NCBI RefSeq assembly: GCF_017813355.1
Contig: NZ_JAGIYZ010000022.1
Coordinates: forward strand, 1 to 64,000
Length of the DNA stretch: 64,000 nt
Direction: 5' to 3'
Source: Roseomonas nitratireducens
GTDB lineage: Bacteria; Pseudomonadota; Alphaproteobacteria; Acetobacterales; Acetobacteraceae
How positions within the stretch are numbered: position 1 is the first letter of the stretch; every line of letters begins with the position of its first letter. The position numbers and the translations under genes were made by a program. The notes below the pieces were generated by a model that saw nothing but the letters and a program-made list of their open reading frames with translations, ran no database searches and had not been told where the DNA came from. Shown one piece after another: positions 45,468 to 53,964 of the stretch.

Positions 45468-46207
45468 TCGATCGCCCGGCAGGGCGAGATGGCGACATGC
45501 CCGTCCGGCGCCGCATGCACATGCGCGGCGACGCCGTAGGCCTCGGCGATCCGCGCCTCGGTCAGCACCTCGCGCGGCGCGCCCTCGGCCAGCAGCCTTC
45601 CGTCCTTCAGCAGCGCGACGCGGTCGGCGAAGCGCGCCGCGGCATTCAGGTCGTGGATCGCGACCAGCGTGACGAGGCCCGAGGCCGCCGTCAGCTCCCG
45701 CACCAGCGTCAGCAGCGAGAGCACGTGGCGGATGTCGAGCGCCGAGGTCGGCTCGTCCAGCAGCAGCACGGCGGGTTCCGCCGCCAGCACCTGCGCCAGC
45801 ATCACCATCTGCCGCTGCCCGCCGCTGAGCTCCCCCAGCAGCCGCCCGGCCAGCTTCGCGATGCCGAGGCGCCGCAGCGCGTCCGCGGCGCGGGCCAGCT
45901 CGGCCTCCGGCACGCGCCAGCCGAGCGCGCGGCGCCGGCCGAGCAGCACCGTCTCCATCACGGTCAGCGCCGCGCGCGCACCGTGGTCCTGCGGCAGGAA
46001 GCCGACCGGGCCGGTGGTGGCGCCATCGATCCGCACCGTGCCGCCATGGCGCTGCAACCCGGCGACGGCGCGCAGCAGCGACGACTTGCCGGCGCCGTTC
46101 GGCCCGATCAGCGCCAGCACCTCCCCGCCCCGCGCCTCGAGCGCGACAGCATCGAGCGCGGCATGGCCGCGGTAGCGGACGGAGAGGTCGACGACGGTCA
46201 GCCGCAT
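45464..46207 (-). CDS. ABC transporter ATP-binding protein (FecE/FhuC/BtuD type)
   Basis: A 247-residue ABC ATPase of the metal-chelate uptake group. Walker A GPNGAGKSS, Q-loop PQDHGA, signature LSGGQRQMVMLAQ, Walker B VLLLDEPTSALD and switch His in IHDLNAAAR are present. It follows its permease gene by 10 bp. With the permease and binding protein it forms a complete Fe3+-siderophore/B12-type importer. The C-terminal tail has a His-rich stretch (AAHVHAAPDGH), worth noting because a copper chaperone is encoded upstream. Confidence 0.93.
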   Translation of the reverse strand: MRLTVVDLSVRYRGHAALDAVALEARGGEVLALIGPNGAGKSSLLRAVAGLQRHGGTVRIDGATTGPVGFLPQDHGARAALTVMETVLLGRRRALGWRVPEAELARAADALRRLGIAKLAGRLLGELSGGQRQMVMLAQVLAAEPAVLLLDEPTSALDIRHVLSLLTLVRELTAASGLVTLVAIHDLNAAARFADRVALLKDGRLLAEGAPREVLTEARIAEAYGVAAHVHAAPDGHVAISPCRAID

Positions 46208-46217
46208 CGCCGGTCGC

Positions 46218-47267
46218 CTACCATTGCGCCTGTCGCGCGCGCAGCACGAGCCAGGCGAAGAAGGGAACGCCGACCACGGCGGTGACGATGCCGATCGGCA
46301 GCAGCGCGCCGGGGGAGAGCGTCTTGCTCGCGACCGAGGCGGCCGAGAGCAACAGCGCGCCGGCCAGCGCCGAGCCCGGCAGCAGCCAGCGCTGGTCCTC
46401 CCCCAGCAGCATCCGCGCGAGATGCGGCGCGACCAGGCCGATGAAGCCGATCGTGCCGACGAAGGCGACCGCCGCGCCGGTCGCGAGCGCCACGAAGACG
46501 AAGGCGCGCAGCCTGAGCCCGCGCACGCCCACGCCGAGTGCCGCCGCCCTTTCCTCCCCCAGCCGCAGCGCCGTCAGCGACCAGGCGTCGCGCATCAGCA
46601 TCGGCGCGGCGAGGGCGAGGATCGCCAGCACGATGCCGAGCTTCCCCCATGTCGCGCGCTGCAGGCTGCCGAACAGCCAGAAGACGATCTGCTGCAGCGC
46701 CTCGGGGGAAGCGAGGAACTGCAGCAGCGCGAGCAGCGCCTGGAACAGGAACATCAGCGCGATGCCGGCGAGCACGAGCGTCTCGGCCGTCGCACCCCGC
46801 CGCCCGCCCAGCAGCCACACGGCGGAACAAGCGAGCGCTGCGAACAGGAAGGCCGAGGCCGGCACGGCGAAGGCGTCCGGCACAGGCAGCGCCGCGCCCA
46901 GCACGATGACGAGCGCCGCCCCGAACCCCGCCCCCGCCGAGATGCCGACGGTGTAGGAGGACGCGAGCGGGTTGTTCAGCACGGTCTGCATCACCGCGCC
47001 CGTCATGCCGAGCGCGGCACCGACGGCGACCGCCATCAGCGCGACCGGCAGGCGGATCGACCAGACTATGGCGTCGATCATCGGATCCTCCGCCAGCCGC
47101 AGCACGGACCGCGCGACCGCGCCGGGCGAGAGCATCGCCGGCCCGGTCGCGGCATCGAGCGTGACGACGAAGGCGAGCGCGGCGAGCCCCGCGGCCATCG
47201 CCGCGGCGCGCCGCGCCGAGAGCGCCCTCCAGGCTGCCTCCGGCGCCGCCGCGCTCAGCCCCGCCAC
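46218..47267 (-). CDS. FecCD-type iron(III)-siderophore/cobalamin ABC permease
   Basis: A 349-residue permease with about ten helices. The family stretches MTGAVMQTVLNNPLASSYTVGISAGAGFGAAL and VGTIGFIGLVAPHLARMLLGEDQRWLLPGSALAGALLL (here in several parts) carry the coupling loop to the ATPase. The start at 47267 is a GTG overlapping the binding protein gene by 13 bp; a later ATG near 47199 is also possible. Substrates in this family are siderophores, heme or cobalamin. Confidence 0.92.
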   Translation of the reverse strand: MAGLSAAAPEAAWRALSARRAAAMAAGLAALAFVVTLDAATGPAMLSPGAVARSVLRLAEDPMIDAIVWSIRLPVALMAVAVGAALGMTGAVMQTVLNNPLASSYTVGISAGAGFGAALVIVLGAALPVPDAFAVPASAFLFAALACSAVWLLGGRRGATAETLVLAGIALMFLFQALLALLQFLASPEALQQIVFWLFGSLQRATWGKLGIVLAILALAAPMLMRDAWSLTALRLGEERAAALGVGVRGLRLRAFVFVALATGAAVAFVGTIGFIGLVAPHLARMLLGEDQRWLLPGSALAGALLLSAASVASKTLSPGALLPIGIVTAVVGVPFFAWLVLRARQAQW

Positions 47268-48382
47268 GGCACCATCCAGCTGCCGGAGAAGCGCACGGGC
47301 AGGAAGCGCGCGTGATAGTCGGCAAGCGAGGCGATCGGGTCGTCGTCCACGAAGGCGCCCGGATAGAAGCGCTTCGCCATGTAGAGCAGGGCGGTGTCGT
47401 CAAACAGCGTGCGGGCGAGCCCGTGCTCGATCGCGTGCAGTTCCCCCGTACGGATCGCCGACAGCCCCGCCCAGCCCGGCCGCCCGGCATAGGGGGCGAG
47501 GCTCGCGCGCGTCTGTTCGCGCGTCGCGTCGTAGCCGGTGCGCACCGCGCGCGGCCGGTTCACCCAGGAGGACGCGCCGATGAAGATGAATTGCGGGTCG
47601 AAGGCGAGCACCGCCTCGGCCTGCAGAGGCGCGAAGCCGCCCTGGATGCGGCCCGCGGCGGCGTTGCTCGCGCCCAGGTGCTCGAAGAAGCGGCCCCAGA
47701 GGCTGTGCGGCGGATAGGAATTGCCGATCACCTCCGGCCCGCCCTGGCCGAGCTCGACATAGGCGCGCGGCTTCTGCGCGCCGGCGGCGCGGGCGGCGCG
47801 CTCGACGATTGTTTCGAAGTTGCGGCGGTAGCGCTCGATCAGCGCCCCGGTGCGCTCCGTCGCGCCCATCGCCGTGCCGATGGCGTTCGTCGAGGCGATG
47901 TGGCTCTCGAGCGTCTGGGCATTGTAGTCGAAGACCAGGACCGGGATGCGGGCGGCCTCGATCTGCGCGCAGGCGGTCTGCGCCGCGCGCCACAGCCAGG
48001 CCGGCACCATCAGCAGGTCCGGGCGCAGGCCGATCACCTTCTCGGCCGAGAAGGTGCCCTCGTCCGTGTTGCCGACATCGGGCATCGCCGCGAGGTTCGG
48101 GATGAGCGGCAGGTAGCGCGCGAAGATCGCGGGCCGCCAGCCTTCCCACACCACGCGGTTCATGCCGACGAGGCGATGCCAGCCCTCGAGGCCGGCGATC
48201 GCCGTGAACTCCTCGTAGTTGAAGGTCATGACGGCGCGGCGGGCAGGGCCGGCGAGCGGCACCTCCCGCCCGAGCGCGTCGACGATGGTGCGGGCGGAGG
48301 CGAGCGCGGGTGCCGCCGGCGCGGCGAGCGCGCAGGCCATCAGCGCCCGCCGGCGCAGCACGCCGGCCGGAGGATGCATCAT
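47255..48382 (-). CDS. ABC transporter substrate-binding protein (FepB/BtuF-type fold)
   Basis: A 375-residue periplasmic binding protein, class III, with two lobes joined by a long helix. Signal segment ALMACALAAPAAPALA precedes REVPLAGPARRAVMTFNYEEFT. Later parts (GLRPDLLMVPAW, FDYNAQTLESH, PFAAGRPGWAGLSAIRTGEL-like end) follow the iron-complex binding protein layout, but the sequence is divergent and has no typical siderophore pocket Arg/Glu pattern that I can place. It starts the importer operon behind the PCuAC gene (15 bp). Confidence 0.85.
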   Translation of the reverse strand: MMHPPAGVLRRRALMACALAAPAAPALASARTIVDALGREVPLAGPARRAVMTFNYEEFTAIAGLEGWHRLVGMNRVVWEGWRPAIFARYLPLIPNLAAMPDVGNTDEGTFSAEKVIGLRPDLLMVPAWLWRAAQTACAQIEAARIPVLVFDYNAQTLESHIASTNAIGTAMGATERTGALIERYRRNFETIVERAARAAGAQKPRAYVELGQGGPEVIGNSYPPHSLWGRFFEHLGASNAAAGRIQGGFAPLQAEAVLAFDPQFIFIGASSWVNRPRAVRTGYDATREQTRASLAPYAGRPGWAGLSAIRTGELHAIEHGLARTLFDDTALLYMAKRFYPGAFVDDDPIASLADYHARFLPVRFSGSWMVPWRG

Positions 48383-48397
48383 GGCGGGATCCGGCGG

Positions 48398-48859
48398 CTA
48401 GTGGTGGTGGCCGCTGCCGCGCGCGCCCGCGGCTTCCACCGCGAGTTCGACCGTCACCTCGCCCGCGCGCTCGAAGCGCAGCGTCACGGGCACGCGCGCG
48501 CCCTGCTGCAGCGGCGCGGTGAGGCCGATAAGCATCACATGCAGCCCGCCCGGGCGCAGCTCCACGGTCTGCCCGCCCGGAACGGGGATGTCGTTCACCG
48601 GGCGCATGCGCATCACCTCGCCTTCGCGGATATGCGTGTGGAGTTCCACGGCGCGGGCGATGGGCGATGCGGCGGAGATCAGCCGGTCCGGCTGCGCCCC
48701 CGTGTTGGCGAGGCGCATGAAGCCCGCGCCGTTGGCATTGGCTCCGGCGGCGCGCGTCCAGGGATGGCCGATGCGAAGGTCGCCGGCGGTGTAGTCATGC
48801 GCGGCGGCGGGCAGGGCGAGCAGGGCCGGCACGGCGGCCAGCAGGGTACGACGGAACAT
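48398..48859 (-). CDS. Copper chaperone PCu(A)C
   Basis: A 153-residue periplasmic copper chaperone that delivers Cu(I) to the Cu(A) site of cytochrome oxidase or to its assembly factors. The signal peptide ends near PAAAH. The Cu(I) ligands fit H-x10-M-x21-H-x-M exactly: His74, Met85, His107 and Met109. A C-terminal GSGHHH tail adds further metal-binding histidines. It lies 15 bp before the ABC binding protein gene and 56 bp after a DUF2946-like gene. Confidence 0.95.
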   Translation of the reverse strand: MFRRTLLAAVPALLALPAAAHDYTAGDLRIGHPWTRAAGANANGAGFMRLANTGAQPDRLISAASPIARAVELHTHIREGEVMRMRPVNDIPVPGGQTVELRPGGLHVMLIGLTAPLQQGARVPVTLRFERAGEVTVELAVEAAGARGSGHHH

Positions 48860-48915
48860 GGTTCGGAGTCCTTCGGTGAGACGTGACGGCGGGTGCGCGC
48901 GGGCGCGCGGGGGCG

Positions 48916-49266
48916 TCAGCCGAAGGAAGGCGGGGCGCGGGATCCGAAAGGCGGGCCGCGCGCCGGCGGCGCGAGCGCGGCGGGCACCGCGGCGTGCCAG
49001 GCCGGCGTCGAATGGCCCCAGGCGAAGGCGGCGACCGCCGGCGGGTCCGGCAGCGAGGCCTGCGCCGGCATCGGGCAGGCGGCGCAGAAGCCGCCATCCT
49101 CATGCCCCGCCGGCATCTCCTGCCCATCCGGGCCGAGATGCACGGTGCGCATGCCCTCCGCCGAGCAGATCACCGCCTCCATCCCCGCCGGCGCGGCGGC
49201 CATGGCGAGGCAATGCGCCGGCGCGACCACCGTCTGCAGCAGCAGTACGGCGGCGATCAGTCGCAT
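48916..49266 (-). CDS. DUF2946-like periplasmic protein
   Basis: A 116-residue protein with an N-terminal signal or anchor (MRLIAAVLLLQTVVAPAHC). The central pattern with His and two Cys (AGHEDGGFCAACPMP) is typical of the DUF2946 family, which is linked by gene neighbourhood to copper handling. The tail is Pro/Ala-rich. GTG starts at 49290 or 49296 could lengthen it slightly. It opens the minus-strand metal operon. Confidence 0.7.
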   Translation of the reverse strand: MRLIAAVLLLQTVVAPAHCLAMAAAPAGMEAVICSAEGMRTVHLGPDGQEMPAGHEDGGFCAACPMPAQASLPDPPAVAAFAWGHSTPAWHAAVPAALAPPARGPPFGSRAPPSFG

Positions 49267-49334
49267 CAGGGGGCGGGTCAGGCGGGCCACGGCCACGGTC
49301 CTAGCCGCCCGCGGAACGGGCGGCAAGCACGGCC

Positions 49335-49886
49335 TCAGGCCGCCGCGCGCGCGGCGAGGTCGTACTCGACCTCCGGCGTGTAGACCGAGGCCTCCTTGCC
49401 CAGGCGGGAGGAGAACAGCGTGAAGTGCTCCACCCGCAAGGGCGGGGCGCGGAACAGGTTGTGCGCCTGGACGAAGGCGATGACCTTGTCGGGCGGCGCG
49501 CGATCGGTCCGCGCGATGGTGACGTGCGGGGAGAAGCGCTTGCGCTCGGGCGGCAGGCCCACGCGCTGCAGCGCCGTCTCCACCTTGCCCTGCAGATGCG
49601 CCAGCGCGGCGTTGCGTTCGGCGCCGACCCACAGCGCATGGATCCGCCCCGCCTTCTCGAAGGTGCCCAGGCCGTGCAGCGACAGGTCGAAGGCGCTGCC
49701 GCGGATCGCGGCCAGCGCGTCGTCCACCTCCTGCGCGCGCCAGTTCTCGATCTCGCCGATGAAGCGCAGGGTCAGATGGTAGTTGTCGGGCGGCACCCAT
49801 TTCGCGCCCGGTATCCCGCCGGTCAGCGCCGCGAGCGTCGTGCGGAACTCGGCGGGAAGGGCGAGGGCGACGAACAGGCGCAGCAT
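49335..49886 (-). CDS. thpR: RNA 2',3'-cyclic phosphodiesterase (2'-5' RNA ligase family)
   Basis: A 183-residue 2H phosphoesterase. The two HxTx motifs are HLTL (His37, Thr39) and HVTI (His121, Thr123), which form the active site; the layout matches bacterial ThpR. It opens 2',3'-cyclic phosphates at RNA ends, and some members join 2'-5' links in vitro. It follows the esterase gene by 27 bp on the same strand. Confidence 0.93.
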   Translation of the reverse strand: MLRLFVALALPAEFRTTLAALTGGIPGAKWVPPDNYHLTLRFIGEIENWRAQEVDDALAAIRGSAFDLSLHGLGTFEKAGRIHALWVGAERNAALAHLQGKVETALQRVGLPPERKRFSPHVTIARTDRAPPDKVIAFVQAHNLFRAPPLRVEHFTLFSSRLGKEASVYTPEVEYDLAARAAA

Positions 49887-49913
49887 TCCGGGTCCCCCTC
49901 GAACGGGGGCGGT

Positions 49914-50594
49914 TCAGCCCGAGGGCACCCGCCCCAGCAGCGACTCGACGGCCGGCAGCATGCGACGGACGAGTTCCGCCACGCCAGCCTCATTCGGATG
50001 AATTCTGTCGGGCTGGTTCAGCGCCGGATCGCCCGCCACGCCGTCCAGCAGGAAGGGGTAGAACACCACCTCCGGCCGCGCCTCGGCCAGCCGCGTGAAG
50101 GTGGCGGCGAAGTCGCGCCCGTAATCGGCGCCGAGGTTGGGCGGCGCGAGCATCCCGGCCAGCATGGCCGGCAGGCGGCGCGCGGCCAGCGCATCGAGGA
50201 TCGCGGCGAGGTTCGCCTGCGTCGCGGCGGGGGCCAGGCCGCGCAGCCCGTCATTGCCGCCGAGGGCGACGATCACCGCGTCCGGCCGCTCCGCCAGCGC
50301 CCAGTCGAGCCGCGCCCGCCCGCCCGCCGTGGTGTCGCCCGAGACGCCGGCATCGAGCACGCGCACCGTCCGCCCGCGCTCGCGCAGCGCGGCCTCGAGC
50401 CGCACCGGCAGCGCCTGGCCGCGCGGCAGGCCGTAGCCCGCGGTGATCGAATCCCCCAGCATCATCAGCCGGATCTCGCGCGCGGCCGCCGGGCCGGCGG
50501 CCAGCAGGGGCAACACTCCGAAACAGGCCGGAAGTTTGCGGATCAGCGCGCGGCGCCCATATCGGGCGGTGAAGACCGGAAACCGAGACGACAT
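49914..50594 (-). CDS. Arylesterase / GDSL lipase (TesA-like)
   Basis: A 226-residue SGNH hydrolase with a cleavable N-terminal signal (CFGVLPLLAAGPAAAR). Block I LGDSITAGYGLPRGQ contains Ser49, block III GGNDGLRG the Asn, and block V DRIHPNEAG the Asp-His pair. It matches the periplasmic TesA/arylesterase group, acting on short acyl esters or thioesters. The ATG at 50594 shares CATG with the divergent ABC ATPase gene start. The tesA-ybbA-ybbP order is also found in E. coli. Confidence 0.92.
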   Translation of the reverse strand: MSSRFPVFTARYGRRALIRKLPACFGVLPLLAAGPAAAREIRLMMLGDSITAGYGLPRGQALPVRLEAALRERGRTVRVLDAGVSGDTTAGGRARLDWALAERPDAVIVALGGNDGLRGLAPAATQANLAAILDALAARRLPAMLAGMLAPPNLGADYGRDFAATFTRLAEARPEVVFYPFLLDGVAGDPALNQPDRIHPNEAGVAELVRRMLPAVESLLGRVPSG

Positions 50595-51321
50595 GGACAC
50601 CCTTCCACACCCCGCCCCGACGACGCTCGGGACAGGGGCCGGAGCGCCGCTGATCGCGGCCAACGGCCTCGCCTTCCAGGTGAGGTCCCAGGCCGGGGAG
50701 ATCAATATCCTGCGTGGCGTCGACCTTTCGGTCGCCGCCGGGGAGGCGGTCGGCATCGTCGGGCCGTCGGGGTCGGGCAAGACCTCGCTGCTGATGCTGC
50801 TCGCGGGGCTGGACCGGCCGACCGGCGGAACGCTGAGCGTCGCCGGCCATGACCTCACGCGCATGGACGAGGACGCGCTGGCGCGCTTCCGGCGCGAGCA
50901 TGTCGGCATCGTCTTCCAGGCCTTCCATTTGGTGCCGACCATGACGGCGATCGAGAACGTCGCCGTGCCGCTGGAATTCGCCGGCCGCGCCGATGCGTTC
51001 GAGCGCGCGGAGGAGGCCCTCGTCAGCGTCGGCCTCGGCCATCGCCTCACGCACTATCCCGGACAGCTCTCGGGCGGCGAGCAGCAGCGCGTCGCCCTTG
51101 CCCGCGCCTTCGTCGCCGGGCCGCGCCTGCTGCTGGCGGACGAGCCGACCGGCAACCTCGACCGCACCACGGGCCAGCATGTAATGGACCTGCTGTTCGG
51201 CCTGCGCGAGCGCTTCGGCACGACGCTGCTGCTGATCACCCACGACCCGCTGCTGGCCGAACGCTGCGAGCGGCAGGTGCGGATCGAGGATGGCCGCATC
51301 GTGTCCGACGGCGCGCGCTGA
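50593..51321 (+). CDS. ABC transporter ATP-binding protein (YbbA/LolD family)
   Basis: A 242-residue ATPase with Walker A GPSGSGKT, signature LSGGEQQRVALARA, Walker B LLLADEPTGNLD and the switch His in LITHD. It belongs to the MacB/LolD-like group that pairs with FtsX-type permeases, using ATP to drive mechanical work on periplasmic substrates. The ATG at 50593 is overlapped by the start of the esterase. Its TGA overlaps the A of the permease start. Confidence 0.93.
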   Translation: MDTLPHPAPTTLGTGAGAPLIAANGLAFQVRSQAGEINILRGVDLSVAAGEAVGIVGPSGSGKTSLLMLLAGLDRPTGGTLSVAGHDLTRMDEDALARFRREHVGIVFQAFHLVPTMTAIENVAVPLEFAGRADAFERAEEALVSVGLGHRLTHYPGQLSGGEQQRVALARAFVAGPRLLLADEPTGNLDRTTGQHVMDLLFGLRERFGTTLLLITHDPLLAERCERQVRIEDGRIVSDGAR

Positions 51322-53819
51322 TGGGCACGCTGTCGCTCGCGCTGCGCTTCGCGCGGCGGGACCTGCGCGGCGGCGTGAAGGGGCTGCGCATCGTGCTCGC
51401 CTGCCTCGCGCTCGGCGTCGCCGCCATCACCGCGGTGGGTACGCTGCGCGCGGGCGTCAATGCGGGCATCGCGGCCGATGGCGCGCGGATCCTGGGCGGC
51501 GAGGTGGAGGTGACCTCCACCGCCGGCCCGCTGCCGGACGCGGTGCGGGACTGGGCGCGGGCGCGGGGCGCGCGGACCTCCGACATCGTGCAGATGCGCG
51601 CCATGGCCGTCGCGGCCGATGGCGAACGCACGCTGGTCGAGCTCAAGGCCGTGGACGGCGCCTATCCGCTGTTCGGCGAGCTGCGGCTCGACCCGCCCGG
51701 CCCGCTACTGCCGGGGCAGGTGGTGGTCGAACGGGTCGTCGCCGACCGGCTCGGCATCGCGCCCGGCGCGACGCTGCGGCTGGGGGAGGCGCGGCTGACG
51801 CTGCGCGGGACCATCGCGGCCGAACCAGACAAAGTGGCGAGCCCGGCCATCCTCGGCCCGCGCGCCATGATCGCCATGGCCGACCTCGCCGCGACGGCGC
51901 TGATCCAGCCGGGCAGCCTCGTCACCCACGAACTGCGCATGGACCTGCCGGACGGCGCCGATCGCCGCGCCTTCGCGGAGGACCTGCGCGCCGCCTTCCC
52001 CGGCACGGGCTGGCGCGTGCGCACCGCCGACGCCGCCGCCCCGGCGGTCAACCGCTTCGTCGACCGCGCGGCCTTCTTCCTGACGCTGGCGAGCCTGACC
52101 GCGCTGCTGGTGGGCGGGATCGGCGTGGCGACGGGCGTGCGCTCATGGCTCGACCAGCGGGCGCGGACCATCGCGACGCTGCGCTGCCTGGGCGCCGCGC
52201 CGGGCCTGATCTTCGCCACCTACCTGATGCAGGTGCTCGCGCTCGCCGCGCTGGGCATCGGCATCGGGCTGCTCGCGGGCTTCGGGCTGACCATGGCGGG
52301 GGCCGCGGCGCTGGCCGATGCGCTGCCGGTGCCGCCGCGCATCGGGCTCTATCCGGAACCGCTCGCCCTCGCCGCGCTGTACGGGCTGCTGACGGCGCTC
52401 GCCTTCGCGCTCTGGCCGCTCGGCCGCGCCATGGAGATCCCCGGCGCGGCGCTGTTCCGCGACGCGCTGCAGCCTTCCGGCGCGCGGCCGCGGATCATGC
52501 TGGTTGCGGCGACGGCCGCGGCCGGCGCGGCGCTCGCCGCGCTCGTCATCGGCACGGCGGAAAACCGCGCCTTCGCGGGCTTGTTCGTGGCCGGCGCGGT
52601 GGCGACGCTGATCCTGTTCCGGATCGGCGCGCTCGCGCTGATGGACACCGCGCGGCGCTTCCGCTTCATCCGGCGGCCATCCGTGCGGCTGGGCCTGGCC
52701 AACCTGCACCGGCCGGGCTCGCCGACTCCGCTGATCCTCGTCTCGCTCGGCATCGGGCTGACCACGCTCGCCGCCATCGCGCTGATCGAGGGCAATCTCC
52801 GCCGCCAGATCGCCGAGCAACTGCCCGACGCGGCGCCGAACTTCTACTTCATCGACATCCAGTCCGATCAGGTGCGCGAGTTCGACCGCGTCGCCGCCGC
52901 GCAGCCGAGCGTGACCGAGGTGAAGCGCGTGCCGTCGCTGCGCGCCCGCATCGTCGCGGTGAACGGCACGCCGGCGGAGGAGGTGCGCACCACGCCCGAG
53001 ACCGCCTGGGCATTGCGCGGCGACCGCGGCCTGACCTACGCCGCAACCCCGCCCGACGGCACGCGGCTGGTCCAAGGCACCTGGTGGGCCGCCGATTACC
53101 GCGGGGAACCGCTGGTCTCCTTCGACGCGAACCTCGCGCGCGGCTGGGGCGTGGGCATCGGGGACACGGTCACGGTCAACGTGCTCGGCCGCGACATCGC
53201 GCTACGCATCGCCAATCTTCGGGACATCGAGTGGCGCGGGCTCGGCATCAACTTCGTGCTCGTCGCCTCCCCGGGGCTGCTGGACCTGGCGCCGCACACG
53301 CACATCGCCACGGTGCGCAGCGACACGGCGCGCGAAGGGGCGGTGCTGCGCGCGATCAGCGAGGCGTTCCCCAACGTCTCCGGCATCCGGGTGCGGGATG
53401 CGCTGGAACAGGTGGCGGAACTGCTCGGGCGGATCGGCACGGCGCTGTCGGCCACCGCGAGCCTGACGCTCGCCGCCGGCGCGCTGGTGCTGGCCGGCGC
53501 CGTGGCGGCGGGGCAGCGGCGGCGGGTGCGCGACGCGGTGGTGCTCAAGACCGTCGGCGCGACGCGGGCGCAGATCCGCCGGGCCTTCCTGGTGGAATTC
53601 GGGCTGCTCGGCGCGACCGCGGGCGTGATCGCGGCCGGCGTCGGCACGGCAGCCTCCTGGGGCGTGGTCACCTACATCATGCGGGCGGACTGGGTGTTCC
53701 TGCCGGGCACGCTCGCCGCCGTGGTGCTGGCCTGCACCGCGCTGACCCTGGCCTTCGGCTACGCGGGAACGGCGCTGGCGCTGCGCGCGAAGCCGGCGCC
53801 GCTGCTGCGCAACGAGTAG
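51321..53819 (+). CDS. FtsX-like ABC permease (YbbP type)
   Basis: An 832-residue permease with an N-terminal helix, a large periplasmic domain, several central helices, a second periplasmic domain, and a C-terminal FtsX domain (LTLAAGALVLAGAVAAGQRRR and GLLGATAGVIAAGVGTA). The arrangement of two FtsX units with extra central helices is that of YbbP. Together with the ATPase it may move or release periplasmic lipids or proteins; its function is poorly known even in E. coli. The gene overlaps its partner by 1 bp. Confidence 0.92.
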   Translation: MGTLSLALRFARRDLRGGVKGLRIVLACLALGVAAITAVGTLRAGVNAGIAADGARILGGEVEVTSTAGPLPDAVRDWARARGARTSDIVQMRAMAVAADGERTLVELKAVDGAYPLFGELRLDPPGPLLPGQVVVERVVADRLGIAPGATLRLGEARLTLRGTIAAEPDKVASPAILGPRAMIAMADLAATALIQPGSLVTHELRMDLPDGADRRAFAEDLRAAFPGTGWRVRTADAAAPAVNRFVDRAAFFLTLASLTALLVGGIGVATGVRSWLDQRARTIATLRCLGAAPGLIFATYLMQVLALAALGIGIGLLAGFGLTMAGAAALADALPVPPRIGLYPEPLALAALYGLLTALAFALWPLGRAMEIPGAALFRDALQPSGARPRIMLVAATAAAGAALAALVIGTAENRAFAGLFVAGAVATLILFRIGALALMDTARRFRFIRRPSVRLGLANLHRPGSPTPLILVSLGIGLTTLAAIALIEGNLRRQIAEQLPDAAPNFYFIDIQSDQVREFDRVAAAQPSVTEVKRVPSLRARIVAVNGTPAEEVRTTPETAWALRGDRGLTYAATPPDGTRLVQGTWWAADYRGEPLVSFDANLARGWGVGIGDTVTVNVLGRDIALRIANLRDIEWRGLGINFVLVASPGLLDLAPHTHIATVRSDTAREGAVLRAISEAFPNVSGIRVRDALEQVAELLGRIGTALSATASLTLAAGALVLAGAVAAGQRRRVRDAVVLKTVGATRAQIRRAFLVEFGLLGATAGVIAAGVGTAASWGVVTYIMRADWVFLPGTLAAVVLACTALTLAFGYAGTALALRAKPAPLLRNE

Positions 53820-53827
53820 GGCACGGA

Positions 53828-53850
53828 GATCGGGCCGGGCGGGCCCGATC
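53828..53850 (+). terminator. GC-rich hairpin after the YbbP-type gene
   Basis: A perfect 9-bp stem, gatcgggcc (53828-53836) and ggcccgatc (53842-53850), with a 5-base loop, 8 bp after the stop codon. No T run follows, so it could stabilise the mRNA 3' end rather than terminate. Confidence 0.5.
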
Positions 53851-53856
53851 TGTCCC

Positions 53857-53897
53857 GGACCCGATACATGAGGGTGCCGGGACCGATACATGGGGGT
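53857..53897. repeat. Two direct repeats of a cgatacatg unit
   Basis: ggacccgatacatgagggt (53857-53875) and ggaccgatacatgggggt (53880-53897) repeat with one inserted base and one substitution and a spacing of about 23 bp. They lie between the permease stop and the promoter side of the lipoprotein gene. Binding sites for a regulator or remnants of a mobile element end are both possible. Confidence 0.5.
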
Positions 53898-53964
53898 ATT
53901 GTCCGATTCGCGCGCCCGTTAGGATGATCCTGCCGGAATCGCGAAAAATCCTTTGAGGAATGCC

